Positions 43,924-52,420 of a stretch of 52,801 nt of DNA are shown one piece after another (the first letter of the stretch is position 1; each line of letters begins with the position of its first letter). The stretch covers positions 1 through 52,801 of the forward strand of contig CAAGDO010000012.1 of the NCBI GenBank assembly GCA_900768625.1, given 5' to 3'. This DNA is from Bacteroidaceae bacterium. GTDB lineage: Bacteria > Bacteroidota > Bacteroidia > Bacteroidales > Bacteroidaceae. The notes beneath the pieces were generated by a model. That model saw only the letters and a list, made by a program, of their open reading frames with translations, searched no databases and was not told where the DNA came from. A program made the translations under genes and the position numbers.

Positions 43924-45495
43924 TTAGCGAACAAGTATCTTATGGCCGTTCACGACATAGATGCCTGCGGGGAGCTGGCGTACACGGTCTTTCTCCACGC
44001 CGCGATAGAGGCAACGACCATTGAGGTCGTAGACATCAATGGTCGAACGCAGGACACTGCCTTGCAGAATCTGGCTGATGCCTTCGGGCGTCTGCTTGAC
44101 GTAGATGGAAACGGCTTGCTGGGACGACGTGTAGCAGGCGAAACGATAGCCCTGGGGATTATACTGGATGGTGCGATCTGACACAAGCTTCGGAGCGATT
44201 TTTGCAGCGCCTTCGGGTGAAATCGAAACGGTCCATTGGGCGACTTTATCCGCTGCATTCTGCGTGGTGGTCAGCGTATTCTTGCCACCAGAGAAGCTGA
44301 GCCATTCCTTGGTCTGCGTATCAAGGAAGGTATAGGCCTCGTCCTTCTGCCCAACGATCAAGGCAGTGGGGAGTTTCTTTTCGTTGGTTGCCGTGGTGAC
44401 AGTGTGTGCGTCTGTCACCTTCACGTCCGCTCCCAGCCTGTAGGTCTTCTCGGGAGCCGAAAGGCCTTTCTGCTTGGAGTTGCAGACAATGATGACTTGC
44501 TGCCCTACGGTGAGATCAGCCGTGCTGGTAGCCATCAGATAGAGCTGTTCATTGGCATCGGGGTTGGGCGTAGGATCGGGATTCGGATCGGGATTCGGAT
44601 CTGGATTCGGATCTGGATTGGGTTCCGGATTGGGTTCCGGAGTAACAGTGGAATCGGGCGCTACATAAGCGTAAGGATTGAAAGCGGCCGACATCATAGT
44701 GCCCCATACGTACTGCTCCAGACCGGGATAGTCAATATAAGGGTTACGGTTGTGCTGAATTGCATAGACGGCCTCATTGCGATTCGTCTCCTTTTCGCTG
44801 ACGGGGTCTTCAAATGACCAGCGGAGGAACATTGTCAATGCCCAATCCGTGAAGGCAGGATAAGCTGTATGGTTGAGCATTTCGCTATTCCATTTAGCCA
44901 CTTTACTTTCGTAGGCCGTAACCATATAGAAATAGGTGCGGGCCAAGTCGCCTTTGTATTCATCATTGGGTTCGAACACGATGCCGTTGTAGCCGGGGAT
45001 CTTACTTTGTCCCAATTTGCTGAAACCGTTCTTTGTCTGGTATCGGTCGCCATCAGTTTCACCATAGGGGTAGTTCGAACGACGGCCGTTCACATAGCCA
45101 TCCGTGGGGTAAAGATGGTGAAGATCAGTGTACATGGGGTATTCGTCGTTGAACCAGCTCTTGGGAAAAGAATGCTCACGGTTGTAGGAATCTCCTTCTC
45201 CACTGTAGTTCGCTCCTTGCGACTTGCTGCCAAAAACATAGGAGGTGACGTTGGAATACATGTCCCACACTTTGCCATCAGGACGGGCATCTGTCGTTTT
45301 GAAGTCCTCCCACAGCTGCTTGTAGCTGCGCTGCTCGTGGTCAACAATGATTTTGCTCAATGACGTTTTCAGCTCCTTTCCCTTCTTTCCCTTTGCTCCG
45401 GCGTAGTAGTCGGCTGTTGTCTGGGCACATACAGCCAAACAGGCCAGACTGAAGAGCAGAAGAAAAGCTCGGCGGAGATTTAGAATACCATGCAT
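43924..45495 (-). CDS. Secreted endonuclease I with a type IX sorting domain
   Basis: A 523-residue exported nuclease. Signal peptide 1-24 (VCA cut). The endonuclease I domain (about 28-275) shows NREHSFPKSWF (H108), DLHHLYPTD and GYVNGRRSNYPYGE, the metal and catalytic region of the family. A linker of Pro-Asn-Pro-Asp units (285-314) leads to a beta domain (about 316-450) and then to a C-terminal T9SS sorting domain (VYDLNGRCLYRG ... LPAGIYVVNGHKILV). It probably sits on or leaves the cell surface and degrades DNA, as other secreted nucleases of the phylum do. PorU, which processes such domains, is encoded 1.2 kb away. Confidence 0.9.
   Translation of the reverse strand: MHGILNLRRAFLLLFSLACLAVCAQTTADYYAGAKGKKGKELKTSLSKIIVDHEQRSYKQLWEDFKTTDARPDGKVWDMYSNVTSYVFGSKSQGANYSGEGDSYNREHSFPKSWFNDEYPMYTDLHHLYPTDGYVNGRRSNYPYGETDGDRYQTKNGFSKLGQSKIPGYNGIVFEPNDEYKGDLARTYFYMVTAYESKVAKWNSEMLNHTAYPAFTDWALTMFLRWSFEDPVSEKETNRNEAVYAIQHNRNPYIDYPGLEQYVWGTMMSAAFNPYAYVAPDSTVTPEPNPEPNPDPNPDPNPDPNPDPTPNPDANEQLYLMATSTADLTVGQQVIIVCNSKQKGLSAPEKTYRLGADVKVTDAHTVTTATNEKKLPTALIVGQKDEAYTFLDTQTKEWLSFSGGKNTLTTTQNAADKVAQWTVSISPEGAAKIAPKLVSDRTIQYNPQGYRFACYTSSQQAVSIYVKQTPEGISQILQGSVLRSTIDVYDLNGRCLYRGVEKDRVRQLPAGIYVVNGHKILVR
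44554..44643 (-). repeat. Short tandem repeat coding for the Pro-Asn-Pro-Asp linker
   Basis: Units of 12 bases (GGATTCGGATCT and close variants on the + strand) repeat about six times and encode PNPD. As 12 is divisible by three, unit changes would alter linker length without breaking the frame. Confidence 0.8.
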
Positions 45496-45840
45496 AAGTT
45501 TTCTGATTGATAGAATAAATTAAGGATGACAAGGGCAAATGGTTTTCCAATGTTGCCACCGGTAAGTCCACTCGCCCCTATATTAGTGTTATATTTCAGA
45601 CAACAAAGGAAGGCATTTCCTTTGAATAATACGGCAAAGTAGACAGTTAAAATTGGCATACAAGCGAAAATGCCTCCGAAAATTGGTTGAATTGGTCATT
45701 TTGCAGTATCTTTGCACATCATGACAAAGGGAAAACATTGGATTTCCCTTGCCAGCTGATGGCAAAAGCCTCTCTGCATGCGCAAAACGATCGCAAAACG
45801 ATGCAGTTCAGCTGCCCTATTCATCAACTCATTTTGCCCT
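45496..45840. other. Divergent intergenic region between the nuclease and the TPM gene
   Basis: It holds the TPM promoter (45682-45714) and, in its leader, an exact 11-base tandem duplication (CGCAAAACGAT at 45781 and 45792). On the - strand I find no consensus promoter for the nuclease gene. No coding frame is supported: an in-frame extension of the TPM gene from 45778 lacks family character. Confidence 0.55.
45682..45714 (+). promoter_or_regulatory. Promoter of the TPM-lemA genes
   Basis: TATCTTTG at 45707-45714 with ATTG 21 bases upstream (45682-45685) or GTTG 17 bases upstream. The leader is about 120 bases. Confidence 0.6.
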
Positions 45841-46755
45841 ATGGAAAGATTGCGCCACATCCTCATCATCCTCTCATGCTTTTTCCTTGCTATAGGGGTT
45901 GAAGCCAAGAAATGGACTCCCGAAACGCTTCCCATCCCCTATCTGCAGGATAACCGGCAATATGTGAGCAATCCCGACTCTGTGCTTGACCGCCAGGTGG
46001 TCGATTCCATCAACGCTATTCTGAAACGACTGGAAAAGGATAAGGGTATTCAGACTGTAGTGGTGGCAGTCAAAAGCATCGAAGGGGATGATGCCTATGA
46101 CTTCTGCATGCAACTGGGCCGCAAATATGGCATCGGTTCGAAGGAAAGCACAGGACTGATTGTCTTCCTCGCCACAGAGGACCGCACTTATCAATTCCTC
46201 ACGGGAAACGGACTGGAAGGCACTCTGCCCGACGCCGCTTGCCGAAGGATTCAGAATCGGGTGATGATCCCCCTGCTCAAAAAGGGGGAATGGGCGAAGG
46301 CAATGCAGGAGACGATTGTGGCCGTAGATGCCTATATCCGCAAGGACCCTACGATTGGCAATAACGCCAATGACAACGATGACGATAGCGCTGGCGCTGC
46401 AGCTGTCGGATTTTTATTTGGATTTATATTCTTCCTTGCATTTCTGGTGTGGTTTTCTTCGCGCCGCCCGAAATGTCCGAAATGCGGAAAGGGACGTATG
46501 GAAGTAATTTCCCGAGATAGGGTGAAGGTCAACGGTTCAAAGGGCTATTGGTGGAAGACCGTGATGCGCTGTCCCAAATGCGGATACGAAAAGACGGACC
46601 TTAGAAAAGACGACACCAACAGCGGCAGCCACTCAGGGTCCGTTGTTCCTCCTGTCTTCTTTGGCGGAGGAGGAAGCAGAGGCGGCGGTGGCTTCACCGG
46701 CGGTTCCTTTGGAGGAGGTTCTTTTGGCGGAGGAGGTAGCGGCGGAAGTTTCTGA
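45841..46755 (+). CDS. TPM-domain membrane protein with zinc ribbon and Gly-rich tail
   Basis: A 304-residue protein. Signal segment 1-22, exported TPM domain (about 35-165: VVAVKSIEGDD, GLIVFLATEDRTYQFLTGNGLEG, an acidic phosphatase-like surface), then a membrane helix (186-205). On the cytoplasmic side follows a zinc ribbon (C212, C215, C244, C247, both CPKC) and a Gly/Ser-rich end typical of YgcG-like proteins. TPM proteins have been linked to protein quality control and photosystem repair in other organisms; the role here is open. The next gene is lemA, a frequent neighbour. Confidence 0.88.
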   Translation: MERLRHILIILSCFFLAIGVEAKKWTPETLPIPYLQDNRQYVSNPDSVLDRQVVDSINAILKRLEKDKGIQTVVVAVKSIEGDDAYDFCMQLGRKYGIGSKESTGLIVFLATEDRTYQFLTGNGLEGTLPDAACRRIQNRVMIPLLKKGEWAKAMQETIVAVDAYIRKDPTIGNNANDNDDDSAGAAAVGFLFGFIFFLAFLVWFSSRRPKCPKCGKGRMEVISRDRVKVNGSKGYWWKTVMRCPKCGYEKTDLRKDDTNSGSHSGSVVPPVFFGGGGSRGGGGFTGGSFGGGSFGGGGSGGSF

Positions 46756-46816
46756 CCCCTCCCCCACCGGTCACATACACAACAGAAAACATTCCATAAC
46801 ATAATAACTTACGGTT

Positions 46817-47407
46817 ATGTTCAAAAAAAACAAAACCCTCATCGGACTCGGCATTGCAGTGCTTGTCGTGGCCTTCTACACGTTCCAATCCTACAACGGC
46901 CTTGTGGCCAAAGACGAAGCAGTAGCCACGACTTGGGGCAATCTCCAGTCGCAATACCAGCGACGCGCCGACCTCGTGCCTAACCTTGTCAGCACGGTGA
47001 AGGGCTATGCCAAACATGAGAGCGGCACCTTCGAGGCCGTGGTCAACGCTCGCGCAAAGGCTACACAGACAACCATCTCGGCAGATAATCTCTCCGAAGC
47101 GAAACTCAAGGAGGTGCAGGCTGCTCAGGGTGAACTATCACAGGCTATCGGACGCCTCCTCATGGTGGCCGAAAACTATCCTGAACTGAAAGCCAGCGAG
47201 AATTTCTCAGAACTCCAGACGCAGCTCGAAGGCACAGAAAATAGAATCAACGAGACGCGACGCCTCTACAACGAATCCGTGAAAGTTTACAATGTGAGCG
47301 TACGCTCTTTCCCCAAGAACATCATTGCCGGACTCTTCGGATTCGAAAAGAAGGCTCAATTTGAAGCCGAAGCTGGAGCACAGAAAGCTCCCGACGTGCA
47401 ATTCTAA
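46817..47407 (+). CDS. lemA: LemA family protein
   Basis: A 196-residue membrane protein with one N-terminal helix (8-26) and a long helical domain outside. The family signatures are complete: YNGLVAKDEAVATTWGNLQSQYQRRADLVPNLV and, near the end, LYNESVKVYNVSVRSFP with a FGF motif before the tail (the first string is given in two parts in the family: the EAV..W.N...QYQRR core and DLVPNLV). Function unknown. It follows the TPM gene by 61 bases and probably works with it at the inner membrane. Confidence 0.93.
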   Translation: MFKKNKTLIGLGIAVLVVAFYTFQSYNGLVAKDEAVATTWGNLQSQYQRRADLVPNLVSTVKGYAKHESGTFEAVVNARAKATQTTISADNLSEAKLKEVQAAQGELSQAIGRLLMVAENYPELKASENFSELQTQLEGTENRINETRRLYNESVKVYNVSVRSFPKNIIAGLFGFEKKAQFEAEAGAQKAPDVQF

Positions 47408-47456
47408 TCAAACATCCTCTTCTATCGCAGCAACAACACGAACACAAATAATATCA

Positions 47457-48626
47457 ATGGACAGCAAACAACGTTACATGATGCGTGGCGTTTCAGCCAT
47501 GAAAGAAGACGTTCACAACGCCATCAAGAACATCGACAAGGGAGTATTTCCCCAGGCATTCTGCAAAATCATCCCCGATATCCTCGGCGGTGACCCGGAA
47601 TACTGCAACATCATGCATGCCGACGGAGCTGGTACGAAGTCGAGCCTTGCATATATGTACTGGAAGGAAACAGGAGATCTCTCCGTGTGGAAAGGCATTG
47701 CCCAGGACGCTCTGATCATGAACACCGACGACCTGCTCTGCGTGGGCGCCGTTGACAATATCCTCGTCAGCTCCACCATCGGACGCAACAAGATGCTCAT
47801 CCCGGGTGAGGTCATTTCCGCCATCATCAACGGCACAGATGAACTGCTCCAGCAAATGCGCGATATGGGCATCGGCATCTATGCCACAGGCGGCGAAACG
47901 GCAGACGTAGGTGACCTCGTGCGCACCATCATCGTTGACTCAACAGTGACTTGCCGCATGAAGCGCTCCGATGTCATCGACAATGCAAACATCCGCCCCG
48001 GAGACGTGATCGTTGGTCTCTCTTCTTGCGGACAAGCAACCTATGAGAAGGAATACAACGGCGGTATGGGCTCCAACGGCCTGACCTCTGCTCGCCATGA
48101 CGTATTTGCCAAATATCTCGCTGAGAAATATCCCGAGAGCTTTGACCACGCTGTACCCGACGAACTCGTCTATAGCGGCAACTACCACTTGACTGATCCC
48201 GTTGAGGGTTCTCCCATCAATGCCGGTAAGCTCGTGCTATCCCCCACCCGTACATACGCTCCCGTGGTGAAGAAGTTGCTAGATGAACTCCGTCCCGAAA
48301 TCCATGGAATGGTTCACTGCACTGGCGGCGCACAGACAAAGGTGCTCCACTTCGTAGGCGAAAACTGCCGCGTGGTAAAGGACAACATGTTCCCCGTTCC
48401 TCCCCTCTTCAAGGCTATCGCCGAGCAAAGCGGCACGGATTGGGCGGAAATGTACAAGGTTTTCAATATGGGCCACCGCCTCGAAGTCTACGTTTCTCCC
48501 GAAGTGGCAGAAAAGGTTATCGCTATCTCCAAGAGCTTCAACATTGATGCCCAGATTGTTGGCCACATTGAGGAAGGCAAGCGCTCGCTTACCATCAAGA
48601 GCGAATTCGGAGAATTCAACTATTAA
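47457..48626 (+). CDS. purM: Phosphoribosylformylglycinamidine cyclo-ligase (AIR synthase)
   Basis: Cytoplasmic purine enzyme that makes aminoimidazole ribonucleotide with ATP, 389 residues from MDSKQRYMMRGVSAM; an overlapping frame from 47325 was rejected. Signatures: HADGAGTKSSLAY, QDALIMNTDDLLCVGA (ATP and metal site), GGETADVGDLVRT, GLSSCGQATYEKEYNGG and, late, MVHCTGGAQTKVLHF and FNMGHRLEVYV. The sequence belongs to the longer Bacteroidota variety (E. coli has 345 residues). It lies 49 bases after lemA. Confidence 0.93.
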   Translation: MDSKQRYMMRGVSAMKEDVHNAIKNIDKGVFPQAFCKIIPDILGGDPEYCNIMHADGAGTKSSLAYMYWKETGDLSVWKGIAQDALIMNTDDLLCVGAVDNILVSSTIGRNKMLIPGEVISAIINGTDELLQQMRDMGIGIYATGGETADVGDLVRTIIVDSTVTCRMKRSDVIDNANIRPGDVIVGLSSCGQATYEKEYNGGMGSNGLTSARHDVFAKYLAEKYPESFDHAVPDELVYSGNYHLTDPVEGSPINAGKLVLSPTRTYAPVVKKLLDELRPEIHGMVHCTGGAQTKVLHFVGENCRVVKDNMFPVPPLFKAIAEQSGTDWAEMYKVFNMGHRLEVYVSPEVAEKVIAISKSFNIDAQIVGHIEEGKRSLTIKSEFGEFNY

Positions 48627-48641
48627 TACTGCAAACGCTGA

Positions 48642-48740
48642 AAGCCAGCAACTGGAACGGTGTGTTCTTTGAGCATATCGAAATTGAACAGCGGATGCCG
48701 AAGCATCCGTCAAAAGTTCTCCCCATCCAGTTGCCGGCTT
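48642..48740. other. Structured intergenic region after purM
   Basis: AAGCCAGCAACTGGA (48642-48656) pairs with TCCAGTTGCCGGCTT (48726-48740) with one mismatch. Inside it is a tight hairpin, CGGATGC (48692-48698) with GCATCCG (48703-48709) and a CGAA loop. No T run follows. It could end purM transcription or be a structured leader of the next gene. Confidence 0.55.
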
Positions 48741-48759
48741 CCTGCCGTTTCTACATTTC

Positions 48760-48966
48760 ATGTTCAACACAAAATCCCTTCAAGCTCTCCGAGTAGCCCT
48801 CTGCATGATAGCGATTGGCTTTTTCTTAGGTTTCCTCTATGAGGAACTCCTGGTAAAAGACGCTAGCGTATGGTTGTGGGCAGGAGGCATCATCAGCCTC
48901 ATCGGATGGGTACATCTGTTTTGGATGGCTGCATTCAGCGCTTTCCGAACAAACAAGAAAAGATAA
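48760..48966 (+). CDS. Small membrane protein, 68 residues
   Basis: Two hydrophobic segments (about 11-28 and 38-58) joined by a short acidic loop, with a basic C-terminus (FRTNKKR); both ends should be cytoplasmic. No family recognised. It ends 11 bases before prfA and is probably cotranscribed with it. Confidence 0.7.
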   Translation: MFNTKSLQALRVALCMIAIGFFLGFLYEELLVKDASVWLWAGGIISLIGWVHLFWMAAFSAFRTNKKR

Positions 48967-48977
48967 TCATCACCTAT

Positions 48978-50090
48978 ATGGCAGACAACAACAACCTGCT
49001 GGATAAGCTTGACACCCTCGTATCCAGATTTGAGGAAGTCAGCACCCTCATCACCGACCCTTCTGTAATCGCCGACCAACAACGCTACGTCCGTCTGACC
49101 CGCGAGTACAAAGAACTGGAGGACTTGATGAAGGCCAGAAAGGAATATGCAGAGACCCTCGGCAATTTGGAATCCAGCAAACATATCCTGCTCAACGAAT
49201 CCGACCCTGAGCTCAAGGAATTGGCCCGAGAAGAAGTGGCCGATTGCGAAGCACGTATCCCCGCCTTGGAAGAAAGCATCAAACTCATGCTCGTGCCGAA
49301 GGATCCTGAAGATGCAAAGAACGCTATTTTGGAAATCAGAGGCGGTACGGGCGGTGACGAAGCGGCCCTGTTTGCCGGTGATCTCTTCCGCATGTACTCC
49401 AAATATTGCGAGCGGAAAGGTTGGAAACTCGAAGTGTCAAGTGCCAGCGAAGGTGCTGCAGGCGGATTCAAGGAAATCGTTTGCTCCGTGGTTGGAACCG
49501 ACGTCTACGGCACACTGAAATACGAAAGTGGCGTTCATCGCGTACAGCGAGTTCCGGCTACTGAAACCCAAGGTCGCGTACACACTTCTGCCGCCACCGT
49601 GGCCGTACTGCCTGAAGCTGAGGCTTTCGACGTTGTCATCAACGAAGGCGAAATCAAATGGGACACCTTCCGCTCAAGCGGTGCAGGCGGACAGAACGTC
49701 AACAAGGTGGAATCGGGCGTACGTCTCCGCTACAACTGGAAAAACCCGAACACGGGTGAAGTGGAGGAAATCCTCATTGAATGTACCGAAACCCGCGACC
49801 AGCCCAAGAACAAGGAACGTGCCCTAGCCCGTCTGCGCACGTTCATCTACGACCGCGAGCACCAGAAATACGTTGACGATATCGCCAGCCGACGCAAGAC
49901 ACTTGTCAGCACAGGTGACCGATCGGCCAAGATTCGCACGTACAACTATCCCCAAGGCCGCATCACAGACCACCGTATCAACTATACCATCTATAATCTG
50001 CAGGCTTTCATGGACGGTGACATCCAAGACTGTATCGACCATCTCATCGTGGCCGAAAACGCAGAACGCCTGAAAGAGGCTGAAATGTAG
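48978..50090 (+). CDS. prfA: Peptide chain release factor 1
   Basis: Reads UAA and UAG stop codons and releases the finished protein; 370 residues from MADNNNLLDKL (an upstream frame from 48870 overlaps the previous gene and was rejected). The codon-reading PAT motif is at 193-195 (RVPATETQG) and the catalytic GGQ at 237-239 (SSGAGGQNVNKVES). The N-terminal coiled domain and the final block RTYNYPQGRITDHRINYT are typical. The glutamine of GGQ is normally methylated by PrmC, which is not encoded in this window. Confidence 0.97.
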   Translation: MADNNNLLDKLDTLVSRFEEVSTLITDPSVIADQQRYVRLTREYKELEDLMKARKEYAETLGNLESSKHILLNESDPELKELAREEVADCEARIPALEESIKLMLVPKDPEDAKNAILEIRGGTGGDEAALFAGDLFRMYSKYCERKGWKLEVSSASEGAAGGFKEIVCSVVGTDVYGTLKYESGVHRVQRVPATETQGRVHTSAATVAVLPEAEAFDVVINEGEIKWDTFRSSGAGGQNVNKVESGVRLRYNWKNPNTGEVEEILIECTETRDQPKNKERALARLRTFIYDREHQKYVDDIASRRKTLVSTGDRSAKIRTYNYPQGRITDHRINYTIYNLQAFMDGDIQDCIDHLIVAENAERLKEAEM

Positions 50091-50149
50091 TTTTTCTGCC
50101 GACGCACATCGGCTGCGACGCTGCGAATATCCCATAACTCCAAGCAACA

Positions 50150-50176
50150 AAAGGTGGGTCATCACCTTCTCCTTTT
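50150..50176 (+). terminator. Weak terminator after prfA
   Basis: AAGGTG (50151-50156) pairs with CACCTT (50163-50168), followed by CTCCTTTT. The stem is only six base pairs. Confidence 0.45.
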
Positions 50177-50188
50177 ATATCATCAAAT

Positions 50189-50386
50189 ATGAGCGACGGC
50201 AATTACAACAGGAACCTCCTCCCCTATCGGCAATACGCCAGCGGACTGAGAGCGGGAAAAGCGCAAATGCACACCCTCGCCCTCAAGGCTTTCGAAACGT
50301 GGCTCCAGCAAAAGGGTATGCAGCCGGAACAAATCGCAGAAGAGATGCTGCAATTCCGTTCCTTGCTCGACCCGAAATTGGGATAA
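50189..50386 (+). CDS. Small soluble protein, 65 residues, unknown
   Basis: A hydrophilic, helical protein with a clean ATG and normal codon use. Its start (MSDGNYNRNLLPYRQYASGLRAGKAQM, in the parts SDGNYNRNLLPY and SGLRAGKAQM) looks conserved, with a helix up to FETWLQQ. No family name. It stands alone between two hairpins or short gaps. Confidence 0.65.
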   Translation: MSDGNYNRNLLPYRQYASGLRAGKAQMHTLALKAFETWLQQKGMQPEQIAEEMLQFRSLLDPKLG

Positions 50387-50455
50387 CGCCCATTGCTCAC
50401 AAGCATTTTCCCAACAAAGCTGTTTCCTCGAAACTCCCACAAAACTGAACACACA

Positions 50456-50881
50456 ATGAACATATTCCTTCGCACCGCTATCATCATCAGCATGCTTCTT
50501 TCAGCATTCTTCACTGGCGCGACAGCAAAAGGCAAGAACAAAGCACCCGCCACGATCTATGCTTTTGGCTATAGCACTTGCCTCAATGACTCTACCGTCT
50601 ACCTTACCGCAGTGACCACCATCCCTGGAGCTACACTGGAGAAAAAGACGCATTTCCTCAGCGAACGCGGAGCCTATACCAACCAGCTCAAAACCTACAT
50701 CGAGTCAAAATATACTCGCCATCAAACGAGCGTCGTGTTCTTCTCCACTTCCCGCAAGGAAGTTGAGGGGAAATACGTAAGCATGCGCCGTCGTCTCCAG
50801 AAAAGCAAGTCGCAGAAACTGGTGGAACTCCCCACCAATGCTTTTGCTTTTGCTCCCTTGGCTGAAACAACGGCAGAATAA
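50456..50881 (+). CDS. Exported small protein, 141 residues, unknown
   Basis: Signal peptide 1-24 (SAFFTGATA cut) and a compact domain with YAFGYSTCLNDSTVYLT, then FLSERGAYTNQLKTYI and TSVVFFSTSRKEVEGKY, ending in a basic helix. The start at 50456 was preferred because the frame from 50393 spoils the signal peptide. Probably periplasmic. I have seen such FGYST..N.STVYLT proteins only as hypothetical proteins. Confidence 0.7.
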   Translation: MNIFLRTAIIISMLLSAFFTGATAKGKNKAPATIYAFGYSTCLNDSTVYLTAVTTIPGATLEKKTHFLSERGAYTNQLKTYIESKYTRHQTSVVFFSTSRKEVEGKYVSMRRRLQKSKSQKLVELPTNAFAFAPLAETTAE

Positions 50882-50940
50882 AGCCCTCGCTAGACTGCTG
50901 AATTCCCAAAATCCCTATAACCCTCAGACTCCCCTTAACC

Positions 50941-51849
50941 TTGACCACAATCGTACTGAAAGTTGCCGAAGTGCCTTTCGCACTCCATGTCAACGACTGG
51001 AAGGAAGCCACCGAGTGTCTTCCCTCCTACGCTGCCTTCCATGTGCCAAACAAGCACTGCGAAGAAATGAACATCAAGGATTTTGCCTTCGAAATGGAGG
51101 TAAATCTTCAGGAAGTGACCATTTCTGCTGACGATAAATGCGTTTGTCAATTCCTCTCGAGTGACCTCAACAATGAAATCTTCGAAACCTCGCAAGGTGG
51201 CTACAAGTTCAAGGTCAATACCCTGAAGGAAGAAACGGCAGCCATTGCCTCATGCAATGCCGACTTCACCCGTTTCCAGATTAGCACTTTCGGTGGTATC
51301 AGCACTCGTTCCTGCGGAATCAACAACATCATCATGATGGCCTTCGCCTTTGCCTCTGCCCCCTATGGCGTACTCCTTGTCCATGCTTCGGTGGTGTTTC
51401 ACAACGAGAAGGCCTACATGTTCCTCGGAAGTAGCGGTACGGGCAAGAGTACCCCCCCCCGCCTCTGGATGGAAAACATCCCTAAGACAGACCTACTCAA
51501 CGACGACAATCCTGCCGTCCGCACCTTCCCCGACGGACGTTGCATCGTCTATGGAACCCCTTGGAGCGGAAAGACGCCTTGCTACCGTAACATGCAATTC
51601 CCCATTGGGGCCATCGTCCATCTCCAACAAGCACCACACAACGCCATCTCCCGCTTGAAGTCCATCAACGCCTTCTCTGCCTTCTTTCCCTCATGCTCCA
51701 TGATCAAATGGAACGAGAGAAACCGTTCGCAAGTGATTCGCTCAGTGGAGGAAGTCGTACAACGCGTCCCCATATACTCTCTCGAGTGCCTTCCCGATGC
51801 CGAAGCCGCTCACCTCTGTAACCAGACGGTAGAAGGAGGAAACGCATGA
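50941..51849 (+). CDS. HPr-kinase-like protein of a PqqD-linked gene set
   Basis: A 302-residue cytoplasmic protein. The N-terminal 110 residues have no known motif. The C-terminal part resembles the HPr kinase/phosphorylase fold: the P-loop GSSGTGKS (163-170), then DLLNDDNPAVR, GTPWSGK and SVEEVVQRVP. The only usual start codon is TTG at 50941, as the frame closes at 50899. A run of nine C (51452-51460) within the P-loop helix makes this read TPPRLW where, as I recall, relatives have a His after the Thr. Its stop overlaps the next start by four bases. It is not a true HprK: no HPr or PTS genes are here. Phosphorylation of a small molecule or peptide is possible. Confidence 0.8.
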   Translation: MTTIVLKVAEVPFALHVNDWKEATECLPSYAAFHVPNKHCEEMNIKDFAFEMEVNLQEVTISADDKCVCQFLSSDLNNEIFETSQGGYKFKVNTLKEETAAIASCNADFTRFQISTFGGISTRSCGINNIIMMAFAFASAPYGVLLVHASVVFHNEKAYMFLGSSGTGKSTPPRLWMENIPKTDLLNDDNPAVRTFPDGRCIVYGTPWSGKTPCYRNMQFPIGAIVHLQQAPHNAISRLKSINAFSAFFPSCSMIKWNERNRSQVIRSVEEVVQRVPIYSLECLPDAEAAHLCNQTVEGGNA

Positions 51850-52358
51850 CAAGCACATCCGCATCTACCCTCAACTCTGAGGCGATGCACTCCACCGCCA
51901 AGAAGACCGTTCCCAACAGTCTCCTGCTGGGCAGCGTAAAGGAGGATATCCAAGCAGGGAAAAAGGCCGTTATCCGCCTCAAGGGCTACAGCATGCGTCC
52001 TTTCGTTGAAAACGGAAGAGACAAAGCCTTGCTTGCTCCCATCTCCCCCGACCAACTCCGAAAAGGTGATGCCGTTCTGGCTGAAATCCAGCCGGGACAT
52101 TACGTTCTCCATCGCATCATCAACATCTGCGGTGAACAGGTAACACTTATGGGCGATGGCAATATCGCAGGAACAGAGCAATGCCATGCAGAAAACGTCG
52201 TGGCCATCGTCGAAGCGTTCTACAGAAAAGAACGATCCACACCCGACTCCACCCAAGGCATGAAGTGGCGTATCTATTCTGCCATTTGGCCCCGTTTGCT
52301 CCCCATACGCCGCTATCTGCTTTTCGTCTATAGAATACTGCATAAGGTCGGACTCTAA
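51846..52358 (+). CDS. S24/S26-type peptidase with a Ser/His pair
   Basis: A 170-residue protein with the S24/S26 signal-peptidase-like fold: KGYSMRPF with the nucleophile S49, GDAVLAEI, and YVLHRIINI with H89 in the place of the usual Lys, then GDGNIAGTEQC. A Ser/His pair is known from ER and SipW-type signal peptidases. There is no N-terminal membrane helix; the C-terminal 30 residues (ending LLFVYRILHKVGL) are basic and hydrophobic and may lie on the membrane. The ATG overlaps the kinase stop (ATGA), so they are probably translated together. An inner start (M14) is possible. Confidence 0.8.
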   Translation: MTSTSASTLNSEAMHSTAKKTVPNSLLLGSVKEDIQAGKKAVIRLKGYSMRPFVENGRDKALLAPISPDQLRKGDAVLAEIQPGHYVLHRIINICGEQVTLMGDGNIAGTEQCHAENVVAIVEAFYRKERSTPDSTQGMKWRIYSAIWPRLLPIRRYLLFVYRILHKVGL

Positions 52359-52420
52359 ACAGGCCAAAATACAATATTTCCAAGAACAAGAAACACACCC
52401 ATAAAAACCATATACAAGAA

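Noticed and set aside
50881..50940. Alternative ATG start for the HPr-kinase-like gene
   Set aside because: A stop at 50899 closes the frame and no ATG or GTG lies between it and the TTG at 50941.
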